The position numbers and the translations under genes were made by a program. Shown here in pieces: positions 1 to 6,444 of a stretch of 6,475 bases of DNA. The notes beneath the pieces are model-generated. The model was given only the letters and a program-made list of their open reading frames with translations, was not told the origin of the DNA and searched no databases. The first letter of the stretch is position 1. Each line of letters opens with the position of its first letter. The DNA is from JAYTQQ01 sp043746635 (GTDB lineage Bacteria; Bdellovibrionota; Bdellovibrionia; Bdellovibrionales; JAMPXM01). The DNA is taken from positions 1 to 6,475 of the forward strand of contig JAYTQQ010000169.1 in NCBI GenBank assembly GCA_043746635.1, in the 5' to 3' direction.

Positions 1-236
1 TAATTCAGTCCAGATATTATTAAGTTGTTCGAATCATTTAGTAAAAAAATAAGAATTTTTGCAAATCTAACAAATAGGATTCGAGCTTCAAGTAACTGAT
101 TATGAAGCGCACTGAATAAAAAGTGTGCTCTGTTGATTGAGTTTTTAAAAATTCACATCCGAATTTTGGCGCCCGAAAATAAGTCCGCCCGGTTTTCTAT
201 GAGTAAGTTATTTTGGACCTACCAAGAAACTTGGCC
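1..236. other. AT-rich non-coding stretch with two weak hairpins
   Basis: I see no supportable gene here. All frames are soon closed by stops and nothing resembles a tRNA or other RNA gene. Two inverted repeats are visible. AGCGCACT (106-113) pairs with AGTGTGCT (122-129) with one G-T pair. AAAATTC (148-154) pairs perfectly with GAATTTT (161-167) across a six-base loop. Neither is followed by a convincing T-run on either strand, so I do not call a terminator. A short CCAAG-AAA-CTTGG hairpin (222-234) lies directly beyond the stop of the minus-strand ORF at 237 and might help end its transcript, but it also lacks a T-run. Confidence 0.4.
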
Positions 237-476
237 TTACTTTATCTGCTGACTTTTTAAAATAGCGTCCTCGATCGTTCGTGCCCTACCGATTTCACAT
301 GTTGCCCGAACAGCATTTTCGCTCTCTCCGCATTCAGGAGGGAACTGAAAACTAACATTCGTATCATCAGCGATGAACTGACATGCCGCTAGCGCGTAGT
401 TGGCTAAGGCCAATTGGTCATGCGGAGTGCGAGCCTCAGTTTGAGCTTTCATCTCCTGCGATATTAAATGTTTCAC
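237..476 (-). CDS. Doubtful small hypothetical protein (79 aa)
   Basis: I do not recognise this protein. It starts at a GTG (474-476) and an in-frame TAA lies two codons upstream, so it cannot be the tail of a longer gene in this frame. The product is soluble-looking and mixed in composition, has two cysteines (CQF and CEIG), and shows no signal peptide, membrane segment or motif. No Shine-Dalgarno sits properly before the GTG. A good AGGAG occurs at 453-457, but it directly abuts the internal ATG (450-452), which is too close for normal initiation. The IS21 remnant begins about 30 bases upstream, so any native promoter may have been displaced. It may be a real orphan gene, a decaying one or a chance ORF. 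Confidence 0.3.
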   Translation of the reverse strand: MKHLISQEMKAQTEARTPHDQLALANYALAACQFIADDTNVSFQFPPECGESENAVRATCEIGRARTIEDAILKSQQIK

Positions 477-504
477 AGTTTAAAATGATTCGATCAACGA
501 CAGC

Positions 505-1428
505 TGCTGTTGCGTGTTTCGGAGCATTCCGCCACCCCTCGGTGGTGAAAATTTAAGCACAAGCGTTGAGTCCTAAACATTGCTGTAAGCTTTTTCCTGA
601 TCATCAAAACCAAAGGGGAAAAAGTGGCAGCAGAGAGGCTTGATATGCGTTGTGTTCGAGATGTTTTACGTCTTCATTTTGTGAGTCAACATAGTCCCAA
701 GGCGATTGCCAAATCGCAAGGTTGTGGGCGAACGACAGTTCGCGATTACGTAGTTCGCGCAAAGAAGAGTAATTTGACCTGGGAGCAAATTGAAAATTTA
801 AAAGATGAAGAGCTTGCGATTGCACTGGGCTTTAAGTCTTTTGCCAGCATCACTTGGTTAAGTGAAGTGAAAGCAATGCCCGACTGGCAAAGAGTTCATG
901 AAGAACTTCAAGCGAACAAGAATGTGACACTTGCACTGCTCTGCCAAGAATATCTTGAAGAGAATACGTGCGGTTACCAGTACACGCAGTTTTGCGAACA
1001 CTACCGGCGTTGGACGAGAAAACTTTCGGTGGTGATGAGACAAGCGCATAAGGCTGGAGAGAAGTCGTTTGTTGATTATTGCGACGGCTTAAACTTAATC
1101 GATGCGAAGACCGGAGAGCTGATCAAGACGCAACTCTTCGTTGGCTGCCTCGGCGCAAGCTCGTACACTTTTGCCGAAGCAACACTCACGCAAACTTTAC
1201 CTGATTGGTTATCAAGTCACGTGAGGATGTTTGAATTTTTTGGTGGCGTCACCCAGATCATTGTTCCCGATAATTTAAAATCAGGGGTAACGAAGCCTTG
1301 CTTTTACGAGCCAGTTCTAAATGAAAGCTACCGGAATCTTTCAAGGCATTACCAAACAACGATCATCCCCGCACACGTAAGAAAACTAAAACATAAGGCA
1401 AAGGTAGAGGCGAAAGTGTTGGTGGCGT
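505..1428 (+). mobile_element. IS21-family insertion sequence, left-end remnant (3' part lost)
   Basis: The element is identified by its istA reading frame and by the terminal-looking sequence before it. The left end appears to lie around 505-508 (TGTTGCGTG at 508), followed by a motif with GGAGCATTCCGCCACC that resembles IS21-type ends as I remember them; the exact first base is uncertain. A hairpin, CCACC (532-536), loop CCTC, GGTGG (541-545), lies inside the end. Homology stops at about 1428. The remaining half of istA, the istB ATPase gene and the inverted right end are not found before the ggt gene at 1843. Without IstB and a second end the element cannot move on its own. The target-site duplication cannot be determined. 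Confidence 0.7.
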
Positions 1429-1766
1429 ATCGACGGCACTCTATTATATTCGCCTTTAAAGCATTTTGGCGGACAAAAGCCTCCGAGGCCCCGATAGTCT
1501 GTGCTGCTAAGGAATGCGCGGGCAAGTCGCCTGAGCGAGAACGCTCCCCATTTCAAAGCCGATGTCATGCCGTAGGCGTAGAGGACCGATTCGGGCGCGC
1601 CATGAAAGTTAGGATTCGAAAAGCTGTTTCCTTCGATGCGGTCGAGTCTCACGTCGAGAAGTCCCGGCACGGACTGATGCGTGCTTCGTATGGTGAGTCT
1701 CAAGCACTCGCTGCCGATTCTGCTTTCTGGACTGCGGTCTTTAACAGAAACGGCATCAGCTTTTAG
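624..1766 (+). pseudogene. istA: Truncated IS21 transposase IstA with unrelated C-terminal tail
   Basis: IstA is the DDE transposase of IS21 elements and works with the AAA+ helper IstB. The frame starts at GTG 624 with GGGG five bases upstream; ATG 645, with AGAGAGG at 632-638, is an alternative, but residues 1-7 (MAAERLD) match what I recall of family N-termini. A helix-turn-helix covers about residues 23-46 (SPKAIAKS...RTTVRDY). The DDE catalytic core follows: Asp151 in FVDYCDG, Asp216 in VPDNLKSG, and Glu262 in KAKVE, with LGASSYTFAEAT and FEFFGGVT between. Similarity ends near Ala268, where full IstA proteins (about 500 aa) continue. The last ~113 residues do not look like IstA and come from GC-rich DNA. 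All three catalytic residues are retained, but the missing C-terminus and the absence of istB make function very unlikely. Confidence 0.85.
1429..1766. other. GC-rich segment of unknown origin fused to istA
   Basis: This stretch carries the non-IstA tail of the upstream frame. By direct count bases 1501-1680 are 104/180 G+C (58%), against 25/60 (42%) for 901-960 in istA and 24/60 (40%) for 2401-2460 in ggt. Both strands stay open in the same codon register: plus through the stop at 1764-1766, and minus from about 1783 down to 1386. The minus reading contains protein-like stretches such as HGAPESVLYAYGMTSALKWG, while the plus reading contains VEKSRHGLMRASYGESQAL. I recognise neither. It could be a fragment of a foreign gene truncated on either strand, or non-coding DNA that happens to be open. 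Confidence 0.5.
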
Positions 1767-1787
1767 GGCTAAAGAAAAATATTAGCC
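1767..1787 (+). terminator. Small hairpin between istA remnant and ggt
   Basis: GGCTAA (1767-1772) pairs perfectly with TTAGCC (1782-1787) across a nine-base A-rich loop. It starts on the base after the TAG that ends the istA-fused frame. The bases after it (TCTCGGTTTT) contain only a short, interrupted T-run, so it is at best a weak terminator shielding ggt from read-through. It could also be incidental. Confidence 0.25.
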
Positions 1788-1832
1788 TCTCGGTTTTGCT
1801 TCGGTTAGGATAAAGTATGAACTTTTATCACC

Positions 1833-1836
1833 GGAG
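1833..1836 (+). promoter_or_regulatory. Shine-Dalgarno of ggt
   Basis: GGAG lies six bases before the ATG at 1843. It supports this start, which also places a hydrophobic export signal directly at the N-terminus. I could not assign a convincing -35/-10 pair in the short space after the hairpin at 1767-1787. Confidence 0.7.
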
Positions 1837-1842
1837 CAAAAC

Positions 1843-3591
1843 ATGAGAATCGCATTTCTTTTATTCGCACTCTCTACCGCATGTTCTCAAGCGCAGAAGC
1901 CTGAACAAAAAACAGATTCACAAGAATCTCTCTTTGCAGTTCACCAAACTCCCGAACAACGTCAAAAATACGAAGCCACCGGCAAAAAATTTATGATCAC
2001 CACTCAAGGAGTTGCTACGACCGCAGCTGCGGCAAAAATGTTTCAGCAAGGTGGTAATATTATCGACGCTGCCATTGCTGCCTCTTTCGCAATTTCCGTT
2101 GAGCGTCCTCATTCGACTGGTCTCGGAGGAGGAGGCTTCATGATTTATCGAGAAGCCAAGACCAACAAAGTTTACGCTATCGATTTTCGGGAACGAGCAC
2201 CGATTAAGGCAACTGAAAAAATGTTTCTAGATAGCAAAGGAGACGTGGTTCCGCATCTTTCTACCGATGGTATATTATCTGCCGGCGTTCCTGGAATGGT
2301 TGCTGGCGCTCTCGATATTCATTCGAAATTTGGGAGGCTCTCGCGCAGACAAGTCATGAAACCAGCCTACGACCTCGCCGAAAATGGATTCGCGGTTTAT
2401 GACGATTTGGCCGAAGCAATTCAGGAGAGAAAACCTGTACTCGAAAAATATTTATCGTCAGCAAAAATATTCTTAAAATCAAATGGCGAGGCTTATCAAG
2501 TTGGCGAAATCCTAAAGCAACAAGATCTCGCGCGCACGTTAAAGAAAATTTCTGAGCACGGCGAAAGAGTTTTTTATCGAGGTGATATTGCGAAAGCGAT
2601 CGCGAAAGAAAGCGCAAGGCAAAACGGATTCCTTGGCCTTGAAGATCTCAAAAAATATTCTGTGAAGTGGCGAGAGCCCATCAAAGGATCATTTCATGGT
2701 TACGAAGTGCTGTCGATGCCGCCCCCAAGTTCAGGCGGAACACATGTCGTAGAGATTTTGAATATTTTAGAGCAAGATTCTCTCAAGGATCTTGGCTACG
2801 GTTCGGCGAACGCTGTTCACCTCGAAGCTTCGGCTATGCAGCAGGCCTTTGCTGATCGCGCGAGCTTCATGGGAGACCCTGATTTTTTGAAGAGTATTCC
2901 GCTGAAGGGTCTCATTTCGAAATCTTACGCGCGCGACATTCGTAAAAATATTTCTTTAGAAAAAGCAAAAAAAATTAGCGAGGTCCAAGCGGGAACTCCG
3001 CAAAAGTATGAGTCTCCTGAAACCACGAATTTCACCATTATGGATTCTGACGGTAACGTTGTCGTGTCGACCCAGACGATCAATGGCTGGATGGGATCAG
3101 GTCTTGTCGTTTCTGGAACTGGCATTTTACTCAACAACGAAATGGATGACTTCTCGGCAAAGCCTGGTGCAAGTAATCTATACGGCGCAGTCGGAAGTAC
3201 GGCGAATGCGATTGCTCCAGAGAAAACTCCGCTCAGTAGCATGGCGCCAACGATCGTTTTGAGAGACAATAAGCCTGTGATGGCTTTAGGCGCGCCCGGT
3301 GGCACCCATATCATCACGTGCGTTGCTCAGACCATGCTTAATTATTTAGGCTTCGGGCTGCCCCTTTACGAATCCGTTAGCTACATACGCGTTCATCATC
3401 AGTGGAGTCCTGACAAACTCGAAATCGAGAAGCCCGGTTTTCGCGAAAGCACCATGCAGTCACTTCGCAATAAAGGTTATGAAGTCGAGACCGGTGACAT
3501 TGATTGTCGCGTGAATGCAGTGGCACTCAAAGACGGAGTTTTTACGGGCGTGGCTGATCCGCGCGATTTGGGTGCAAGCTTCGGAGAATAA
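1843..3591 (+). CDS. ggt: Gamma-glutamyltransferase (glutathione hydrolase)
   Basis: Ggt cleaves the gamma-glutamyl bond of glutathione and related peptides, transferring the glutamyl group to water or an amino acid. It is made as a precursor that cuts itself into large and small subunits, the new N-terminal threonine being the nucleophile. Length (582 aa) is normal. Visible family landmarks are GLGGGGFM (93-100), IDFRERAP with Arg116 (substrate carboxylate binding), the processing site at Thr394 in ETTNFT, NNEMDDFS (431-438), PLSSM (463-467) and the APGG oxyanion loop (484-487). All key residues are present, so it should be active. The N-terminus is a short hydrophobic export signal; STAC at 11-14 could be a lipobox anchoring it as a lipoprotein, although serine at -3 is atypical, and cleavage after SQA (17) by signal peptidase I is the alternative. 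It appears to be a single-gene unit and acts in the periplasm or at the outer membrane. Confidence 0.95.
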   Translation: MRIAFLLFALSTACSQAQKPEQKTDSQESLFAVHQTPEQRQKYEATGKKFMITTQGVATTAAAAKMFQQGGNIIDAAIAASFAISVERPHSTGLGGGGFMIYREAKTNKVYAIDFRERAPIKATEKMFLDSKGDVVPHLSTDGILSAGVPGMVAGALDIHSKFGRLSRRQVMKPAYDLAENGFAVYDDLAEAIQERKPVLEKYLSSAKIFLKSNGEAYQVGEILKQQDLARTLKKISEHGERVFYRGDIAKAIAKESARQNGFLGLEDLKKYSVKWREPIKGSFHGYEVLSMPPPSSGGTHVVEILNILEQDSLKDLGYGSANAVHLEASAMQQAFADRASFMGDPDFLKSIPLKGLISKSYARDIRKNISLEKAKKISEVQAGTPQKYESPETTNFTIMDSDGNVVVSTQTINGWMGSGLVVSGTGILLNNEMDDFSAKPGASNLYGAVGSTANAIAPEKTPLSSMAPTIVLRDNKPVMALGAPGGTHIITCVAQTMLNYLGFGLPLYESVSYIRVHHQWSPDKLEIEKPGFRESTMQSLRNKGYEVETGDIDCRVNAVALKDGVFTGVADPRDLGASFGE

Positions 3592-3643
3592 ATACTGCCG
3601 TCTCTTTATCCAAAAAAATCAAGATTAAAACAAGCGACATTTT

Positions 3644-3659
3644 CTGCCGGAGGCGGCAG
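3644..3659 (+). terminator. GC-rich hairpin downstream of ggt
   Basis: CTGCCG (3644-3649), loop GAGG, CGGCAG (3654-3659) form a perfect six-bp GC-rich stem about 50 bases after the ggt stop. The downstream run is GTTCTT, so the T-tract is imperfect. It is the best terminator candidate for ggt, but a short dispersed palindromic repeat of the REP kind would look the same. Confidence 0.4.
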
Positions 3660-3706
3660 GTTCTTAAAGCTCGCGGTGGATGCATGCTAACATGTGCGGT
3701 TGGTAA

Positions 3707-3733
3707 TTGACTTCATAATTCGAATTTTGTAAT
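3707..3733 (+). promoter_or_regulatory. Candidate sigma70-type promoter for the HhH gene
   Basis: TTGACT (3707-3712, 5/6 to the -35 consensus) and TGTAAT (3728-3733, 5/6 to the -10 consensus) are separated by 15 bases, shorter than the ideal 17. A perfect ten-base palindrome, AATTCGAATT (3717-3726), lies in the spacer and could be an operator half or chance. A start near 3740 would give a leader of about 45 bases before the ATG at 3787. Confidence 0.4.
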
Positions 3734-3776
3734 CGAGAGGCCCCGTTATTGTGATGGGACATCTCGAAAAACAAAC

Positions 3777-3781
3777 AGGAG
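3777..3781 (+). promoter_or_regulatory. Shine-Dalgarno that fixes the start of the HhH gene
   Basis: AGGAG lies five bases before ATG 3787. It argues against the in-frame upstream GTG 3751, which would prepend twelve polar residues to a well-formed signal peptide and lacks a comparable binding site. Confidence 0.8.
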
Positions 3782-3786
3782 AATTT

Positions 3787-4128
3787 ATGACAAAGGCTAT
3801 TTTTTTTGCAGCTCTGATCAGCTCATCATTCGCGTTCGCGCAGGTCCCGCAAGTGCCACAAGGTGTTCAAGACGCCACCAGCGGAGCGATTGAAAAGGGT
3901 GCCGCAAGTCCTGAAGCAAAATCACTTGTGAAACAAGCGGGCGAGAAAGCGCTCGTTCACATTAATACCGCGAGCCCCGAAGATTTGGCAAAATTGCCAG
4001 GCATCGGGCCGGTTCGCGCGAAGGCGATCATTGACGGTCGCCCGTATAGTTCAATCCAAGATCTTAAGAAAATTAAAGGAATCAAAGAAGGCTTATTCGC
4101 AAAAATCAAAGGAATGATTGCCCTCTAA
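3787..4128 (+). CDS. Exported ComEA-like helix-hairpin-helix protein
   Basis: This 113-aa protein begins with a classic Sec signal peptide (MTKAIFFAALISSSFAFA, cleavage expected before QVPQVPQ). A polar linker of about 30 residues (QDATSGAIEKGAASPEAKSL and onward) leads to a C-terminal ComEA-type domain, about residues 58-113. That domain opens with HINTASPEDLAKLPGIGP and has two helix-hairpin-helix motifs, PGIGPVRAKAI and KGIKEGLFAKI. In this family the hairpins contact the DNA backbone without sequence preference, and ComEA proteins hold incoming DNA in the periplasm during natural transformation. No comEC or other competence gene is next to it, so a role in DNA uptake is inferred from the fold; HhH proteins of this size can have other roles. 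It lacks a membrane anchor after cleavage. It has its own candidate promoter and converges with the kinase gene. Confidence 0.88.
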   Translation: MTKAIFFAALISSSFAFAQVPQVPQGVQDATSGAIEKGAASPEAKSLVKQAGEKALVHINTASPEDLAKLPGIGPVRAKAIIDGRPYSSIQDLKKIKGIKEGLFAKIKGMIAL

Positions 4129-4245
4129 ATAAGACAAAATTTTTCGGCTCGAGCTCGTGGTGATCTCAACTCGCAAAGCATTCATATTGAGTCTGAACCA
4201 AGCGCCGACCTAATCGATTTGTTTTCTCATAGCGGTGCTCCATAC
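4129..4245. other. Convergent intergenic gap
   Basis: This gap separates the stops of two convergent genes. I looked for a bidirectional terminator and found none that is convincing. The GC palindromes around 4148-4156 (GCTCGAGC overlapping CGAGCTCG) have no loop, and the short CATAC/GTATG hairpin (4241-4254) overlaps the kinase stop codon. Confidence 0.4.
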
Positions 4246-6168
4246 TCACGTATGCACTCTCGGAAAGATCAGCGTGATCTTCGTGCCAGTAGTATAGTCG
4301 TACGGGCTCACGATTCCTGCCGAGGTTTTCGATTCGACTTCTAGACTGCCGCTAAACAGTTTCATGTACTCTCGGATGAGCGAGCAGCCGATACCGCTGC
4401 CTCGTTCGAAATGTGTACCCTGAGTTGAGATGGCGTTATCCGAGAAGAATATTTTCTGAATTTGATCTTGCGGAATTCCGATGCCGTGGTCTTCGATCAC
4501 TATCTTACAATCGTTATCCTGTTCGGTAATTCGAATAGCGATGAAGCCATCTTGCTTTGAAAATTTAATTGAATTTGAGATAATATTTGAGATGACTTGG
4601 TTAGAGAGTGCCGATCGATCTGCCAGAACAAAAACATCTTTTGGAATATCAACATCGATTCGCAGATCTTTCGATTGGAGACGTTCTTCATAAAAATGCA
4701 GAATATCGAGGATAATTTCTTGTAAATTAACTTGAGTGAGCCTAACGGATTGTTGAAAACTTTTGAATGCTTGTTCGTTTCTAACCGAACCGAGAATCTG
4801 ATTCATCTTTAAAAGTGTTGCCTCAACTTTTTCGAAGATGATTTGATCATTTGGATCTAAGATTCTTTTTTTCAATCTCGAAATATAAGTTGAAGAGACG
4901 AATGTTGCATTCGCAACGTCATGAGTGAGAACTTTGACCAGACGGTGATAGTGCTGCTTTTCTGAAGCCTCTTCGAGTGCCTGAAGTTTTTCAAAATTCA
5001 GGACATTTAGCTTGTACGCGAGACCAAGAGAAATGACCAGCATCTCACTGAGATTTCCGTAGAGGAGCCCATTATAAAAAATTGGAATATTCGGTAGAAC
5101 GCCGTATAAGACTCCAAAGTAGGAGATCAGTCCCAGGAACATAAATGCCCAAGACATTAAGAAGAATTTCGCCGTTTGGCTACCGCGTTTTGAAACGATG
5201 GTGGCCGTAATGATGAGAGTGAACATATTGAAGACTAATAAGAAATCGGTGACGTAGCCCATAGGAGGCCAATTGTTAATGGAGTGAAAAAATAGGCCGT
5301 AGATAAACAGCATAATCGCGATAGCGCCGATGGCTTTGAAGTAGGGTTTCGCTTTCGGAACGTAGTGGCCTAAATTAAAGAAACGATTTGCAAAAACTAG
5401 CGACGAAATAATCGACAAGGAAGAAAAACACATAAGGTATTGTGTGAGGTTCGAATGAAAAGATCTGAATACATAACAATCTAGAAAGCCGTGAAGACCC
5501 AATACGGTCGTCGCGACGGTCCCTGCGAAGAGAGAGTAGTATAAGAAATCTTTGTCATGAGTGTAAAGACCAATGAAGAGGTTGAAAAGCATGAGACAGC
5601 AGATTCCGCCGGCGTAAAAGTACAGGGTCGCTTTGAGATCTGAATCGTCTTCTAAAAATCTCGATTGGTCGGTCAGCTTGACTCTGGTCGAAAGTGAATG
5701 GTGCGACGTTCTTTTAAAATAAAAACTTTTTTTATCATGTGCGGGGAGAATGATTTTAAATGCCGACAGACGAGAGCGAAAAATTCTTTCTTCTAAAGGG
5801 ATGGCGCTTCCATTTACTTCTGGAATTGGATTGCCGGGCAGGTACAAATTCATTTGGCCAACCAGGTAAGTCGTAAAATAAAGAACTTTCGAAACCGGCA
5901 GATCAGAGAGATTTTCAAGATTGAGTCTGAGCCAAACGATGTCGTTTGAATACTTCAGGTTGAGATCGCTGGCGTTTAAGGGAGTGTAAGTCAAATGCTC
6001 AAATTCTTTTGGATCTTGATTTTGCCGCGAGTAAGCCAAGCTTGACGTCAAATCTTGGATATCCTTTTTCGGATCAATCGCAAGATAGCCGTCCGCAGCC
6101 GCGAAAAGAGTTCGCGCGAAAAGAACTAAAAACAGGGTCACCACAAGGCGTGTGAAACTCACATTCAT
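4246..6168 (-). CDS. 7TM-DISM sensor histidine kinase
   Basis: This is a membrane histidine kinase that should sense an extracytoplasmic signal and phosphorylate an unknown response regulator. From ATG 6168 it is 640 aa. A signal peptide (1-24, ending TLFA) is followed by a periplasmic 7TMR-DISM extracellular-type domain (about 25-173, with the typical WLRLNLENLS and YLVGQMNLYLPG stretches), usually thought to bind carbohydrate-like ligands. Seven hydrophobic helices span about 179-388. After a short coiled linker comes the dimerisation helix with the phosphoacceptor His416 in LTHDVANA. The ATPase domain shows the N box (SNIISNSIKFS, Asn528), G1 (DHGIGIP, 560-566) and G2 (GSGIG, 590-594). All catalytic boxes look intact. 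There is no receiver domain and no regulator beside it. The frame stays open to a TTG at 6249; I prefer 6168 because it begins exactly at the signal peptide, though neither start has a strong Shine-Dalgarno. Confidence 0.9.
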   Translation of the reverse strand: MNVSFTRLVVTLFLVLFARTLFAAADGYLAIDPKKDIQDLTSSLAYSRQNQDPKEFEHLTYTPLNASDLNLKYSNDIVWLRLNLENLSDLPVSKVLYFTTYLVGQMNLYLPGNPIPEVNGSAIPLEERIFRSRLSAFKIILPAHDKKSFYFKRTSHHSLSTRVKLTDQSRFLEDDSDLKATLYFYAGGICCLMLFNLFIGLYTHDKDFLYYSLFAGTVATTVLGLHGFLDCYVFRSFHSNLTQYLMCFSSLSIISSLVFANRFFNLGHYVPKAKPYFKAIGAIAIMLFIYGLFFHSINNWPPMGYVTDFLLVFNMFTLIITATIVSKRGSQTAKFFLMSWAFMFLGLISYFGVLYGVLPNIPIFYNGLLYGNLSEMLVISLGLAYKLNVLNFEKLQALEEASEKQHYHRLVKVLTHDVANATFVSSTYISRLKKRILDPNDQIIFEKVEATLLKMNQILGSVRNEQAFKSFQQSVRLTQVNLQEIILDILHFYEERLQSKDLRIDVDIPKDVFVLADRSALSNQVISNIISNSIKFSKQDGFIAIRITEQDNDCKIVIEDHGIGIPQDQIQKIFFSDNAISTQGTHFERGSGIGCSLIREYMKLFSGSLEVESKTSAGIVSPYDYTTGTKITLIFPRVHT

Positions 6169-6247
6169 TTTTGTAGTTATCTTGATTTTGGAGGTGAAAG
6201 ACAAGTCTCTTCCGGTGTCCTTGGAAAATAGTTCGAGATTTAGGATC

Positions 6248-6274
6248 AAAGCTTAGGTTTTAAGCTTTAAGCTT
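6248..6274. repeat. Three AAGCTT repeats with a 7-bp inverted repeat
   Basis: AAGCTT occurs at 6249-6254, 6262-6267 and 6269-6274. AAAGCTT (6248-6254) and AAGCTTT (6262-6268) form a perfect inverted repeat with a seven-base loop, and TTAAGCT is duplicated in tandem just after. In the kinase transcript this sits between the end of the possible leader ORF and the TTG at 6249, where it could form a weak AT-rich hairpin. Confidence 0.45.
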
Positions 6275-6322
6275 TCTCCGACCGTTCTCTTCAAGATAAA
6301 TCAAGAGGCCGAGGTTCTTCAT
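6260..6322 (-). CDS. Possible 20-residue leader peptide ahead of the kinase gene
   Basis: An ATG at 6320-6322 opens a 20-codon frame (MKNLGLLIYLEENGRRK...) ending with TAA at 6260-6262. Its translation signal is the best on this strand in the upstream region: minus-strand AGAGGA lies about five bases before the ATG. The stop is 10 bases before the TTG that could open the long kinase frame, in a different frame, and about 90 bases before the preferred kinase start at 6168. I recognise no function. It could be a translated leader coupled to kinase expression, a remnant of a longer former N-terminus separated by a frameshift, or chance. Confidence 0.35.
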   Translation of the reverse strand: MKNLGLLIYLEENGRRKLKA

Positions 6323-6404
6323 GAGATCCTCTTTTCTAAAGTGGCTCAATTGATATCAGAGTCTCGAGCTCCGCGTATATACAGACGCGCATAAGTAAAG
6401 GGAC

Positions 6405-6433
6405 ATAGTTGCAATCCAATCCTGAGCAACTAT
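6405..6433. promoter_or_regulatory. Perfect 8-bp inverted repeat, probable operator
   Basis: ATAGTTGC (6405-6412) and GCAACTAT (6426-6433) are exact reverse complements separated by 13 bases, so the half-site centres lie 21 bases (two helical turns) apart. That geometry suits a dimeric regulator binding one face of DNA. The arms overlap the -35 and -10 boxes of the rightward promoter, so a bound protein would block polymerase. The regulator is not encoded in the window. Confidence 0.6.
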
Positions 6434-6436
6434 ACT
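6409..6436 (+). promoter_or_regulatory. Sigma70-type promoter for the rightward gene at the window edge
   Basis: TTGCAA (6409-6414) and TATACT (6431-6436, 5/6 to consensus) are separated by 16 bases. Transcription would start near 6443, next to the ATG at 6445. This is the strongest promoter match I found in the window. Confidence 0.6.
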
Positions 6437-6444
6437 GCCGGCAT

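Noticed and set aside
106..129. Hairpin as a rho-independent terminator of a gene left of the window
   Set aside because: The stem is followed by CTGTTGATTG, not by a T-run, and no upstream coding frame can be supported.
1421..1434. GGTGGCGTAT at the istA break as a possible IS21 right terminal repeat
   Set aside because: Only the first seven bases match the inverted left end (GGTGGCGGAATGCTCC...); what follows is different, and it lies within istA codons.
1386..1703. Minus-strand ORF opposite the end of istA as a real gene
   Set aside because: It is in exact antisense register with the plus frame, runs into istA sequence at its 3' end, has no ribosome-binding site or recognised motif. I describe the segment but do not call a gene.
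2925..3317. Long minus-strand ORF inside ggt
   Set aside because: It lies wholly within a clearly functional ggt with all catalytic motifs in the plus frame; it is an antisense shadow.
3751..3786. Upstream GTG start for the HhH protein
   Set aside because: AGGAG at 3777-3781 is ideally placed for ATG 3787, and the signal peptide begins there.
6362..6400. Kinase promoter around GTATATAC on the minus strand
   Set aside because: TATATA matches a -10 only partly and no -35 lies at 16-18 bases; I found no convincing minus-strand promoter.
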